Assembly: GCA_018713375.1 (NCBI GenBank)
Contig: DVOV01000193.1
Span: 1 to 5,192, forward strand
Source: Candidatus Scatomorpha stercorigallinarum
GTDB taxonomy: Bacteria; Bacillota_A; Clostridia; Oscillospirales; Oscillospiraceae
Direction: 5' to 3'
Length of the DNA stretch: 5,192 bases
Part shown: in pieces, positions 1-5,192 of the stretch
Layout of the letters: each line of letters begins with the position of its first letter
Numbering within the stretch: position 1 is the stretch's first letter
The notes under the pieces: model-generated
The model's input: only the letters and a program-made list of their open reading frames with translations
What the model was told of the DNA's origin: nothing
The model's database searches: none
Program-made: the position numbers and the translations under genes

Positions 1-591
1 TTATATGCGGGCGTATATCTGCGCGAGCAGCTGTTCCCTGCCCGTGCCCTTCTCGGCGGAGAAGGCCAGCGCCGGCACGTCCTCCGGCAGCTCCAGCGCC
101 TCCCTGATGGCCTCCAGCGCGCCCGGCACGGCCGTCTTGGCCAGCTTGTCGCACTTGTTGGCGGCAACGGCGAAGGGCCTGCCGGAGCCTTTGAACCAGC
201 CGGCCATGGTCACGTCGTCCGCCGTCGGCTTGTGCCGCGCGTCCACGATCAGGACGCCCAGCGTGATCTGCTCCGGCTCGGCGAAAAAGCTCTCCATCAG
301 CTGCGCCCAGCGGTCGCGCTCGCCCTTGGCCACGGCCGCGTAGCCGTACCCGGGCAGGTCCACGAACCAGCACTTGCCATCAATGCGGAAATAGTTCACA
401 TGCACCGTCTTGCCCGGCGTTGCGCCCACCCGCGCGAAGTTTTTCCGGTTCAGTAGCCGGTTGATGACCGAGCTCTTGCCCACGTTCGACTTCCCCGCAA
501 AGACGATGCGCGGCAGGCTGTCGCGCACGAAGCCCTGCGGCGAAGCGGCGGACTTGACGAATTCCGCCCTGTTCAGGTTGAGCTGCGCCAT
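1..591 (-). CDS. engB: Ribosome biogenesis GTPase EngB (YihA/YsxC family)
   Basis: EngB is a small TRAFAC-class GTPase needed for late assembly of the 50S ribosomal subunit. At 196 residues it is full length for the family, and its TAA stop falls exactly at the left window edge. G motifs in order: G1 GKSNVGKSS (33-41), G2 TPGKT (58-62), G3 DLPG (78-81) continuing GYGYA, a family hallmark, G4 NKCD (145-148) and G5 FSAEKGTG (177-184). G4 has Asn where E. coli and B. subtilis EngB have Thr (TKAD); NKxD is the general GTPase form, so guanine recognition should hold. The ATG start gives a family-typical N-terminus and lies one base beyond the lon stop; the same adjacency (lonA-ysxC) occurs in B. 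subtilis. No separate promoter is visible, so expression probably depends on lon transcription and coupling. Confidence 0.97.
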   Translation of the reverse strand: MAQLNLNRAEFVKSAASPQGFVRDSLPRIVFAGKSNVGKSSVINRLLNRKNFARVGATPGKTVHVNYFRIDGKCWFVDLPGYGYAAVAKGERDRWAQLMESFFAEPEQITLGVLIVDARHKPTADDVTMAGWFKGSGRPFAVAANKCDKLAKTAVPGALEAIREALELPEDVPALAFSAEKGTGREQLLAQIYARI

Positions 592-592
592 A

Positions 593-3043
593 TCACTGCC
601 CTATGCGCGTGCCGGCGTCTGTCACCGGCTGGTGGACGGGCGCGGCGGGGGCGTTTTCCGCCTTTTCCGGCGCCGCGGCCGGCGCTTTGCCGCCCAGGGC
701 GTCCTCCTCAGCGGCCCGGCGGTTGAGCGCCGTGTCGAGTATAGCGTCCACATGGTCGGCGGTGATGAAGCGCAGGCAGTGCCGCACGCTCTGGTCGATT
801 TCGTCCAGGTCCGCCTCGTTCCCCGCGGGGATGATGACGGTGGAGACGCCCGCGCGCAGCGCGGCCATGGTCTTTTCCTTCAGCCCGCCGATGGGCAGTA
901 TGCGCCCGCGCAGCGTGATCTCGCCCGTCATGGCCAGGTCGCGCCGCACCGGTATCCCCGTGAGGGCGGAGATGACGCCGATGCAGATGGTGATGCCGGC
1001 ACTGGGCCCGTCCTTGGGCACGGCCCCCTCCGGGAAGTGGATATGGATGTCGCGGTTCTTATAAAACTCCGGGTCGATGCCCAGCTGCCGGGCCCGCGAG
1101 CGGATATAGGTGATGGCCGCCTTGCAGCTCTCCTTCATCACGTCGCCCAGGTTGCCGGTGAGCTCCAGGTGCCCCGTGCCCTCGACCACATTCACCTCCA
1201 CGTCCAGCACCTCTCCGCCGACGGAGGTCCAGGCGAGCCCGCGCACGAGCCCCACCTCGTCCTTCGGATAGACGGCGTCCGGCTTGTAGCGCGGCACGCC
1301 CAGCAGCGGCTCCAGCATCCCCGCGCGCACGTTCAGGCTCTTGTATTCCCCCTGGGCGATGCCGGCGGCGCACTTGCGGCAGACGGCGGCCAGTTCCCGT
1401 TCCAGCAGCCTCACGCCGCTCTCGCGCGTGTAGAGCGAGATGATCTCGCGGATGGCGTCGTCGCTCACGCGCAGCGTGCGGCCGTTGAGGCCGTGCTTCG
1501 CGCGCTGCTTGGGCAGCAGGTGGCGCCTGGCGATCTGCAGCTTCTCCTCGTCGGTGTAGCTCGTGAGCTCTATCACCTCCATGCGGTCGAGCAGCGGCCG
1601 CGGGATGGTGTCCGTAGTGTTGGCGGTGGTGATGAAGAGCACGTCGGAAAGGTCTACGGGTATCTCCATGTAATTGTCGCGGAAGTGGCAGTTCTGCTCG
1701 AAGTCGAGCGCCTCCAGCAGCGCGGCCGAGGGGTCGCCGCGGTAATCGCTGCCCAGCTTGTCGATCTCATCGAGCACCATCAGCGGGTTCATGCTCCCGG
1801 CCTGGATGAGCCCGGATACGAGCCGCCCCGGCATGGCGCCGATGTAGGTCTTGCGGTGGCCGCGCACCTCCGCTTCGTCGTGCACGCCGCCGAGGGCCAC
1901 GCGGGAGAGCTTGCGGTTGGTGGCGCGGGCGATGCTCATGGCGATGCTCGTCTTGCCCGTGCCCGGCGGCCCCACCAGGCAGATGACGCCGCCCTTGACG
2001 TCCGGCGCCAGCTTGCGCACGGCGAGGAACTCGATTATGCGCTCTTTCACCTTGTCGAGCCCGAAGTGGTCCTCGTCGAGCAGCTTCTTCGCGCGGGCGA
2101 TGTCCAGCGTCTCCCTGGTGCGGATGTTCCAGGGCACCTCCAGGCAGGTGTCCAGATAGCCGCGTATCACCGAGGCCTCGGCGGAGCCGAAGGGCTGCCG
2201 CGCCAGGCGGCTGACCTCCTTCATCAGCTTCTCCTCGCTCTCGTCGTCGAGACCGGCGGCGAGGATGCGCGTGCGGTAATCGTCCAGCTCCTGCGGCGTG
2301 TCGTCCTCGCCCAGCTCGGACTGGATGATCTTCATCTGCTCGCGCAGGAAATACTCGCGCTGGTTGCGGTTCATGGCCTCCTGCGTGCTCTCGTTCAGCT
2401 CGCGCTCGATGCTCAGCAGCGAGAGCTCGCGCGTGAGCATACGGCAGAGCGAAGCCAGCCTGCGCGAAGGGCGCAGCTCTTCCAGCAGCTTCTGCTTCTC
2501 CTGCGGCTTGAGGTAGATATTCTGCGCTATGAAGTCGGAGACATAGGCCGCGTCCGTGCTCGTCATGATGTTGATGACGCTCTCCGGCGCCACGTTGCCG
2601 GATATCTCGGCGTATTCGCCGTAGAGCGCCGTGCAGCGGCGGCAGAGCGCCTCCGTCTTAACGCTGGGCTTCTCCTCCACGTCCGGCACGGGGTCGATCT
2701 CCGCGAACATGCAGGGCTGGTCTGCGGTGAGGTCGGCGATGCGCCCGCGGGCCACGCCCTCCACCATAACGCGCACGTTCTTGCCGCCCGGCTGGCGCAG
2801 CATCTGCCTCACGCGGCAGACGGTGCCCACGCGGTAGATGTCGTCAAGGAACGGCACGTCCTTGGTTATCTCCTTCTGCGCGGTGAGGAAAATGACCTGG
2901 TCCGCGCCCATGGAAAAGTTGAGCGCCGCCACGGACATCGGCCGCTCCACGTCGAAATTCAGCAGCATCCCGGGGAACACGGAAAGCCCCCGCAGCGCCA
3001 GCACGGGCAGCGTGCGTCGCCCGTTGAATTCAAGATCGCTCAT
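593..3043 (-). CDS. lon: ATP-dependent protease Lon (LonA type)
   Basis: Lon is a homohexameric cytoplasmic protease that unfolds and degrades misfolded and regulatory proteins. At 816 residues it is slightly longer than B. subtilis or E. coli LonA. Order of parts: LON substrate-binding domain (about 10-205), charged coiled-coil linker (about 205-250), AAA+ module (about 325-580), S16 protease domain (about 590-775). Visible motifs are Walker A GPPGTGKT (358-365), pore loop YIGAMPG (400-406), Walker B with Asp425-Glu426, sensor-1 Asn475, arginine finger Arg487 in PLLDRMEV, sensor-2 Arg545, and the catalytic dyad Ser681 (KDGPSAG) with Lys724 (GGLKEK). The last 40 or so residues are a low-complexity Ala/Pro/Glu tail. 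I chose the ATG at 3043; a GTG nine bases upstream overlaps the ribosome binding site. There are 13 cysteines, including two CxxC pairs. The TGA stop sits one base before engB. Confidence 0.97.
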   Translation of the reverse strand: MSDLEFNGRRTLPVLALRGLSVFPGMLLNFDVERPMSVAALNFSMGADQVIFLTAQKEITKDVPFLDDIYRVGTVCRVRQMLRQPGGKNVRVMVEGVARGRIADLTADQPCMFAEIDPVPDVEEKPSVKTEALCRRCTALYGEYAEISGNVAPESVINIMTSTDAAYVSDFIAQNIYLKPQEKQKLLEELRPSRRLASLCRMLTRELSLLSIERELNESTQEAMNRNQREYFLREQMKIIQSELGEDDTPQELDDYRTRILAAGLDDESEEKLMKEVSRLARQPFGSAEASVIRGYLDTCLEVPWNIRTRETLDIARAKKLLDEDHFGLDKVKERIIEFLAVRKLAPDVKGGVICLVGPPGTGKTSIAMSIARATNRKLSRVALGGVHDEAEVRGHRKTYIGAMPGRLVSGLIQAGSMNPLMVLDEIDKLGSDYRGDPSAALLEALDFEQNCHFRDNYMEIPVDLSDVLFITTANTTDTIPRPLLDRMEVIELTSYTDEEKLQIARRHLLPKQRAKHGLNGRTLRVSDDAIREIISLYTRESGVRLLERELAAVCRKCAAGIAQGEYKSLNVRAGMLEPLLGVPRYKPDAVYPKDEVGLVRGLAWTSVGGEVLDVEVNVVEGTGHLELTGNLGDVMKESCKAAITYIRSRARQLGIDPEFYKNRDIHIHFPEGAVPKDGPSAGITICIGVISALTGIPVRRDLAMTGEITLRGRILPIGGLKEKTMAALRAGVSTVIIPAGNEADLDEIDQSVRHCLRFITADHVDAILDTALNRRAAEEDALGGKAPAAAPEKAENAPAAPVHQPVTDAGTRIGQ
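599..602 (-). promoter_or_regulatory. Weak engB ribosome binding site in the lon end
   Basis: AGGG on the minus strand, inside the last codons of lon, lies 7 bases before the engB ATG. The junction reads TGA T ATG, so ribosomes finishing lon are well placed to restart on engB. A weak site and a one-base gap point to translational coupling, which is inference. Confidence 0.5.
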
Positions 3044-3050
3044 AAATGAC

Positions 3051-3065
3051 ACTCCTTCCTGGAGT
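3051..3065 (-). promoter_or_regulatory. lon ribosome binding site inside a small hairpin
   Basis: On the minus strand the leader reads ACTCC AGGAA GGAGT, 5-bp perfect arms (3065-3061 and 3055-3051) around a 5-base loop. The Shine-Dalgarno sequence GGAAGGAG (3059-3052) spans the loop and the 3' arm. It ends 8 bases before the ATG at 3043, good spacing. It also overlaps the first base of the GTG at 3052, which therefore cannot be the start served by this site. The site is certain; hairpin-mediated control is inference. Confidence 0.75.
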
Positions 3066-3082
3066 AAAAGGGTCTGTGCAAT

Positions 3083-3088
3083 ATTATA
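3083..3088 (-). promoter_or_regulatory. Candidate -10 box of a lon promoter
   Basis: A perfect TATAAT lies on the minus strand 39 bases before the lon ATG, in an AT-rich patch inside GC-rich DNA. Transcription would start near 3076 and give a leader of about 33 bases. With 17-base spacing the -35 hexamer (3106-3111) reads CCCGCC, unlike TTGACA, and there is no TGn extension. If real, the promoter is weak, activator-dependent or uses another sigma factor. Confidence 0.42.
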
Positions 3089-3102
3089 TGCCGTATTACC
3101 GA

Positions 3103-3131
3103 GGAGGCGGGTGCGCGAAACACCCGCCTCC
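3103..3131. other. Perfect 11-bp GC-rich stem-loop between clpX and lon
   Basis: GGAGGCGGGTG (3103-3113) and CACCCGCCTCC (3121-3131) are exact inverted repeats around a 7-base loop, 10 bases beyond the clpX stop. The transcript of the operon (minus strand) has no U-run after the stem; it continues TCGGTAATACGG. On the plus strand the stem is followed by GAAAA and then six Ts (3137-3142), so a terminator-like layout faces the opposite way. An A6T4 tract lies between the clpX stop and the stem. Possible roles are a U-less or partial terminator after clpX, an mRNA-protecting or processing stem, a stop for antisense transcription, or an operator, because one arm covers the expected -35 region of the lon promoter candidate. 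The structure is certain; the role is not. Confidence 0.6.
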
Positions 3132-3141
3132 GAAAATTTTT

Positions 3142-4416
3142 TCAGGATACGCTCTCCCCGGCCTTGCTGCGGTGTATCACCAGCGGCTCCGTGCCGTTGC
3201 GCACGCAGTCCCCCGTGACGACCACCTTCTCGATGCTGGGGTCGGACGGCACCGTGTACATGATGTCCGTCATCAGCTTTTCCATCACGCTGCGCAGCCC
3301 GCGCGCGCCTATCTTCATCTCGATGGCCCGGTCGGCGATGGCGCCCAGCGCGTCGTCCTCGAACTCCAGCTGCACGCCGTCGTAGTCCAGCAGCGTCTTG
3401 TACTGCTTGGTCATGGCGTTCTTGGGCTCGGTGAGGATGCGCACCAGGTCGTCGCGCTTGAGGGAATCGAGCGATGTCAGCACGGGCAGCCGCCCGATGA
3501 GCTCGGGGATGATGCCGAACTTCAGCAGGTCGTGGCTCTGCACCTCGCTCAGCAGCTCGCCCACGTCCCGCTCCTCGGAGGACCTGATGTCCGCCCCGAA
3601 GCCCATGGACTTGCGGTCGGTGCGCCGCTCGATGATCTTATCCAGCCCGTCGAAGGCCCCGCCGCAGATGAAGAGGATGTTCGTCGTATCGACACGGATG
3701 AACTCCTGGTGCGGGTGCTTGCGCCCGCCCTGCGGCGGCACGCTGGCCACGGTGCCCTCCAACAGCTTCAGCAGCGCCTGCTGCACGCCCTCGCCGGAGA
3801 CGTCGCGGGTGATGGAGGTGTTCTCACTCTTGCGGGCGATCTTGTCGAGCTCATCGACATAGATGATGCCCTTCTGGGCCCGCTCCACGTCGAAGTCCGC
3901 GGCCTGCAGCAGCTTGAGCAGGATGTTCTCCACGTCCTCGCCCACATAGCCGGCCTCGGTCAGCGTGGTGGCGTCGGCGATGGCGAAGGGCACGTTGAGC
4001 ATCTTCGCCAGCGTCTGGGCAAAGAGAGTCTTGCCGCTGCCGGTGGGGCCGATGAGCAGTATGTTGCTCTTCTGCAGCTCCACGTCGTTCTTGCCGCCGT
4101 GCAGTATGCGTTTGTAGTGGTTGTACACCGCCACGGAGAGGACAATCTTCGCCCGCTCCTGGCCGATGACATATTCGTCGAGCTTTTTGCGTATCTCCGC
4201 CGGTTTCGGCAGCCGGTCAAAGTTCAGCTCGCGCTCGCCATGCACGGCCTCCGCGCCCTGCGCGGCGGGATAGCCCTCCTCGATGATGCTCATGCACAGC
4301 CTCACGCACTCGTCGCAGATATACGCGCCGTTGCCGGCGATCAGCCTGTTCACAAGCGACTGCGGCTTGCCGCAGAACGAGCACCTGATGCTCCTGCGGT
4401 CGTCTGTTTTAGCCAT
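3142..4416 (-). CDS. clpX: ATP-dependent Clp protease ATP-binding subunit ClpX
   Basis: ClpX is the hexameric AAA+ unfoldase that recognises tagged or damaged proteins and passes them to ClpP. At 424 residues it has normal length. An N-terminal zinc-binding domain carries four cysteines (Cys12, Cys15, Cys34, Cys37). The AAA+ core has Walker A GPTGSGKT (123-130), pore-1 loop GYVG (156-159), Walker B with Asp188-Glu189, pore-2 loop RKH (232-234), the conserved CGGAFDGL stretch (251-258), the arginine finger at Arg309 in PELIGRLPV, and sensor-2 Arg372 in GARGLR. The ClpP-docking loop reads MGFG (271-274), against IGFG in E. coli and B. subtilis; this is a conservative change. The start is supported by the zinc domain beginning at residue 12 and by a GGAAGGAG site. 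The stop is TGA (3144-3142). It lies just downstream of its partner clpP. Confidence 0.98.
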   Translation of the reverse strand: MAKTDDRRSIRCSFCGKPQSLVNRLIAGNGAYICDECVRLCMSIIEEGYPAAQGAEAVHGERELNFDRLPKPAEIRKKLDEYVIGQERAKIVLSVAVYNHYKRILHGGKNDVELQKSNILLIGPTGSGKTLFAQTLAKMLNVPFAIADATTLTEAGYVGEDVENILLKLLQAADFDVERAQKGIIYVDELDKIARKSENTSITRDVSGEGVQQALLKLLEGTVASVPPQGGRKHPHQEFIRVDTTNILFICGGAFDGLDKIIERRTDRKSMGFGADIRSSEERDVGELLSEVQSHDLLKFGIIPELIGRLPVLTSLDSLKRDDLVRILTEPKNAMTKQYKTLLDYDGVQLEFEDDALGAIADRAIEMKIGARGLRSVMEKLMTDIMYTVPSDPSIEKVVVTGDCVRNGTEPLVIHRSKAGESVS

Positions 4417-4420
4417 TTTG

Positions 4421-4436
4421 CTCCTTCCGGCGGAAG
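4421..4436 (-). promoter_or_regulatory. clpX ribosome binding site within a short dyad
   Basis: On the minus strand GGAAGGAG (4428-4421) precedes the clpX ATG with only 4 bases between, which is short. The site overlaps a 13-base dyad at 4424-4436: CTTCCG, one base, CGGAAG. As RNA this can fold as a 5-bp stem CUUCC/GGAAG with loop GCC, so the 5' half of the Shine-Dalgarno sequence is paired while its final GAG stays free. Sequence and dyad are seen directly; a translational control role is inference. Confidence 0.7.
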
Positions 4437-4446
4437 TCCCCGCCAG

Positions 4447-5028
4447 TTAACGATGATAGAGGACCTTGTCGATCAGCCCGTATTTCACGGCCTCCTCGGC
4501 GGGCATGAAGTTGTCGCGCTCGGTGTCGATGGCGACCTTCTCCACGCTCTGGCCGGTGCACTCGGCGAGGATGCGGTTGAGCTTCTCGCGCGTGCGCAGC
4601 ATCCACTCGGCCTGGATCTTGATGTCGCTGGCCTGGCCCTTGGTGCCGCCGGAGGGCTGGTGTATCATGATCTCCGCGTTCGGCAGCGCAAGGCGCTTGC
4701 CCTTGGCGCCCGCGGCCAGCAGCACGGCGCCCATGCTGGCCGCCATGCCTATGCAGATGGTGCTCACGTCGCACTTGATGAACTGCATGGTGTCATAGAT
4801 GGCCATGCCGTCCGTGACGGAGCCGCCGGGGCTGTTTATATAGAACTGGATGTCCTTGTCCGGGTCCTGGCTCTCCAGATAGAGCATCTGGGCCACGACC
4901 AGGCTCGCCGTGGTGGAGTTCACTTCCTCGCTGAGCATGACGATGCGGTCGTTGAGCAGCCGGGAAAAAATGTCATAGCTGCGCTCGCCGCGCGAGGTCT
5001 GTTCCACTACATAGGGTACCAAACTCAT
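4447..5028 (-). CDS. clpP: ATP-dependent Clp protease proteolytic subunit ClpP
   Basis: ClpP is the cytoplasmic serine peptidase (family S14) that forms a two-ring tetradecamer and degrades proteins unfolded and threaded in by ClpX or another Clp ATPase. The 193-residue length is normal. The catalytic triad is complete: Ser98 in GMAASMGA, His123 in MIHQPSGG and Asp172 in TERDNFM. The oxyanion-hole glycines sit in NSPGGS (residues 65-70). The N-terminus ([20 protein letters not shown]) matches the axial-loop region of Firmicute ClpP and has no long propeptide. The ATG start has a strong ribosome binding site and gives the family N-terminus. The stop is TAA, 30 bases before clpX, so the ATPase and peptidase are likely co-transcribed. 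Nothing is missing or truncated; identity is certain. Confidence 0.98.
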   Translation of the reverse strand: MSLVPYVVEQTSRGERSYDIFSRLLNDRIVMLSEEVNSTTASLVVAQMLYLESQDPDKDIQFYINSPGGSVTDGMAIYDTMQFIKCDVSTICIGMAASMGAVLLAAGAKGKRLALPNAEIMIHQPSGGTKGQASDIKIQAEWMLRTREKLNRILAECTGQSVEKVAIDTERDNFMPAEEAVKYGLIDKVLYHR

Positions 5029-5037
5029 TTAAATAAC

Positions 5038-5045
5038 TCTCCTTT
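5038..5045 (-). promoter_or_regulatory. clpP ribosome binding site
   Basis: On the minus strand AAAGGAGA lies 9 bases before the clpP ATG (5028-5026). This is a strong site at good spacing and it supports the chosen start. No convincing -35/-10 pair was seen in the 58-base spacer upstream, so clpP is probably transcribed with tig. Confidence 0.85.
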
Positions 5046-5067
5046 CGGGTCTGGCTTTAAGAGAGCA

Positions 5068-5089
5068 TAACCGGATGAGCGCCCGGTTA
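5068..5089 (-). other. Inverted repeat spanning the tig stop codon
   Basis: Perfect 7-bp arms (TAACCGG at 5068-5074, CCGGTTA at 5083-5089) flank an 8-base loop. In the minus-strand transcript the first three bases of the stem are the UAA stop of tig. No T-run follows, so this is not a standard intrinsic terminator, which fits read-through into clpP. It could protect or process mRNA between tig and clpP. A ribosome terminating on tig would melt it. The repeat is seen directly; any function is inference. Confidence 0.45.
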
Positions 5090-5192
5090 GTCCTTGTTTT
5101 CCTCCTCCGCGCTCGCGGCGGGCTCCTCGGCGTTGGCCTCCTCGGCGGCCTTGGGCTCGGTCTTGACCGCGGTGTCATAGATGATGGAGGCG
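5087..5192 (-). CDS. tig: Trigger factor, C-terminal end only (partial)
   Basis: Trigger factor is the ribosome-bound chaperone and prolyl isomerase that meets nascent chains at the exit tunnel. Only the last 34 codons and a TAA stop (5089-5087) are visible; the 5' part lies beyond the right edge. The visible peptide starts ASIIYDTAVKTE, which fits the hydrophobic end of the last trigger factor helix. An Ala/Glu-rich acidic tail follows and ends in ENKD; such tails are common and poorly conserved in this family. No catalytic or ribosome-binding motif can be seen, so the call rests on that short match plus position directly upstream of clpP and clpX, the usual place of tig in many bacteria. 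The reading frame itself is secure, since it continues to the window edge with a similar GC-rich codon bias. Another gene with an acidic tail cannot be fully excluded. Confidence 0.75.
   Translation of the reverse strand, partial: ASIIYDTAVKTEPKAAEEANAEEPAASAEEENKD

Noticed and set aside
145..148. EngB G4 motif NKCD as a functional defect (residues 145-148)
   Set aside because: NKxD is the standard GTPase G4 form; TKxD is the common EngB variant. No loss of function is implied.
410..3049. Very long open frame on the plus strand (879 codons)
   Set aside because: It is in exact antisense codon register with lon, and its openness follows from lon lacking TTA, CTA and TCA. Its product is Arg/His/Ala-rich with no recognisable domain, while lon on the other strand has every family motif.
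3050..3052. GTG as start codon of lon
   Set aside because: It overlaps the Shine-Dalgarno sequence; the ATG nine bases downstream has correct spacing.
3103..3131. Standard Rho-independent terminator after clpX
   Set aside because: The stem is strong but no U-run follows it in the direction of clpX transcription, so I list it as a stem-loop of uncertain role.
3053..3141. CIRCE (HrcA) or CtsR operator upstream of lon, or in the other spacers
   Set aside because: I looked for TTAGCACTC-N9-GAGTGCTAA and for GGTCAAA direct repeats and found neither. The dyad present has a different sequence and spacing.
3046..5070. Second long open frame on the plus strand (674 codons)
   Set aside because: It runs antisense, in codon register, to both clpX and clpP and across their spacer. 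It reflects codon bias and has no domain of its own.
1..5192. tRNA, rRNA, CRISPR array, insertion sequence, phage or other mobile element
   Set aside because: No such structure was seen. The window is almost fully covered by five intact or edge-cut housekeeping genes with uniform composition.

Overview
The window holds one compact, single-strand block of protein-quality-control genes. All are read on the minus strand, so gene order runs from high to low coordinate: the 3' end of tig (trigger factor), clpP, clpX, lon, then engB (yihA/ysxC). The five products are recognised from family motifs, and this gene order is familiar from Bacillota, particularly Clostridia. The DNA is strongly GC-rich. 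Shine-Dalgarno sequences are strong (GGAAGGAG twice, AAAGGAGA once) and no TTA, CTA or TCA sense codon occurs in lon, clpX or clpP. Together these suggest a high-GC member of the Clostridia, possibly an uncultured gut lineage. Species cannot be set from this sequence, and the taxonomic call is inference.

Layout from right to left: 5192-5087 is the last 34 codons of tig. 5086-5029 is a 58-base spacer with an inverted repeat that includes the tig stop codon, and the clpP ribosome binding site. 5028-4447 is clpP. 4446-4417 is a 30-base spacer with the clpX ribosome binding site inside a small dyad. 4416-3142 is clpX. 3141-3044 is the only sizeable spacer (98 bases), with a perfect 11-bp GC-rich stem-loop, a TATAAT -10 box and a small hairpin around the lon ribosome binding site. 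3043-593 is lon. 591-1 is engB, one base beyond the lon stop, complete, with its stop codon at the window edge. No stretch over 300 bases lacks a gene.

How the genes fit together: trigger factor folds nascent chains at the ribosome. ClpX unfolds substrates and feeds them to the ClpP chamber. Lon is a self-contained ATP-dependent protease. EngB is a GTPase for large-subunit ribosome assembly, probably translationally coupled to lon. The clpX-lon gap is where the transcript could be re-initiated or processed, splitting the block into tig-clpP-clpX and lon-engB.

I looked for an undescribed system and did not find one. The genes are ordinary, intact housekeeping genes. What deserves a second look is small-scale: the clpX-lon intergenic architecture, small inverted repeats at two ribosome binding sites and one stop codon, the choice of lon start, the Lon C-terminal tail and cysteines, and the extreme codon avoidance.
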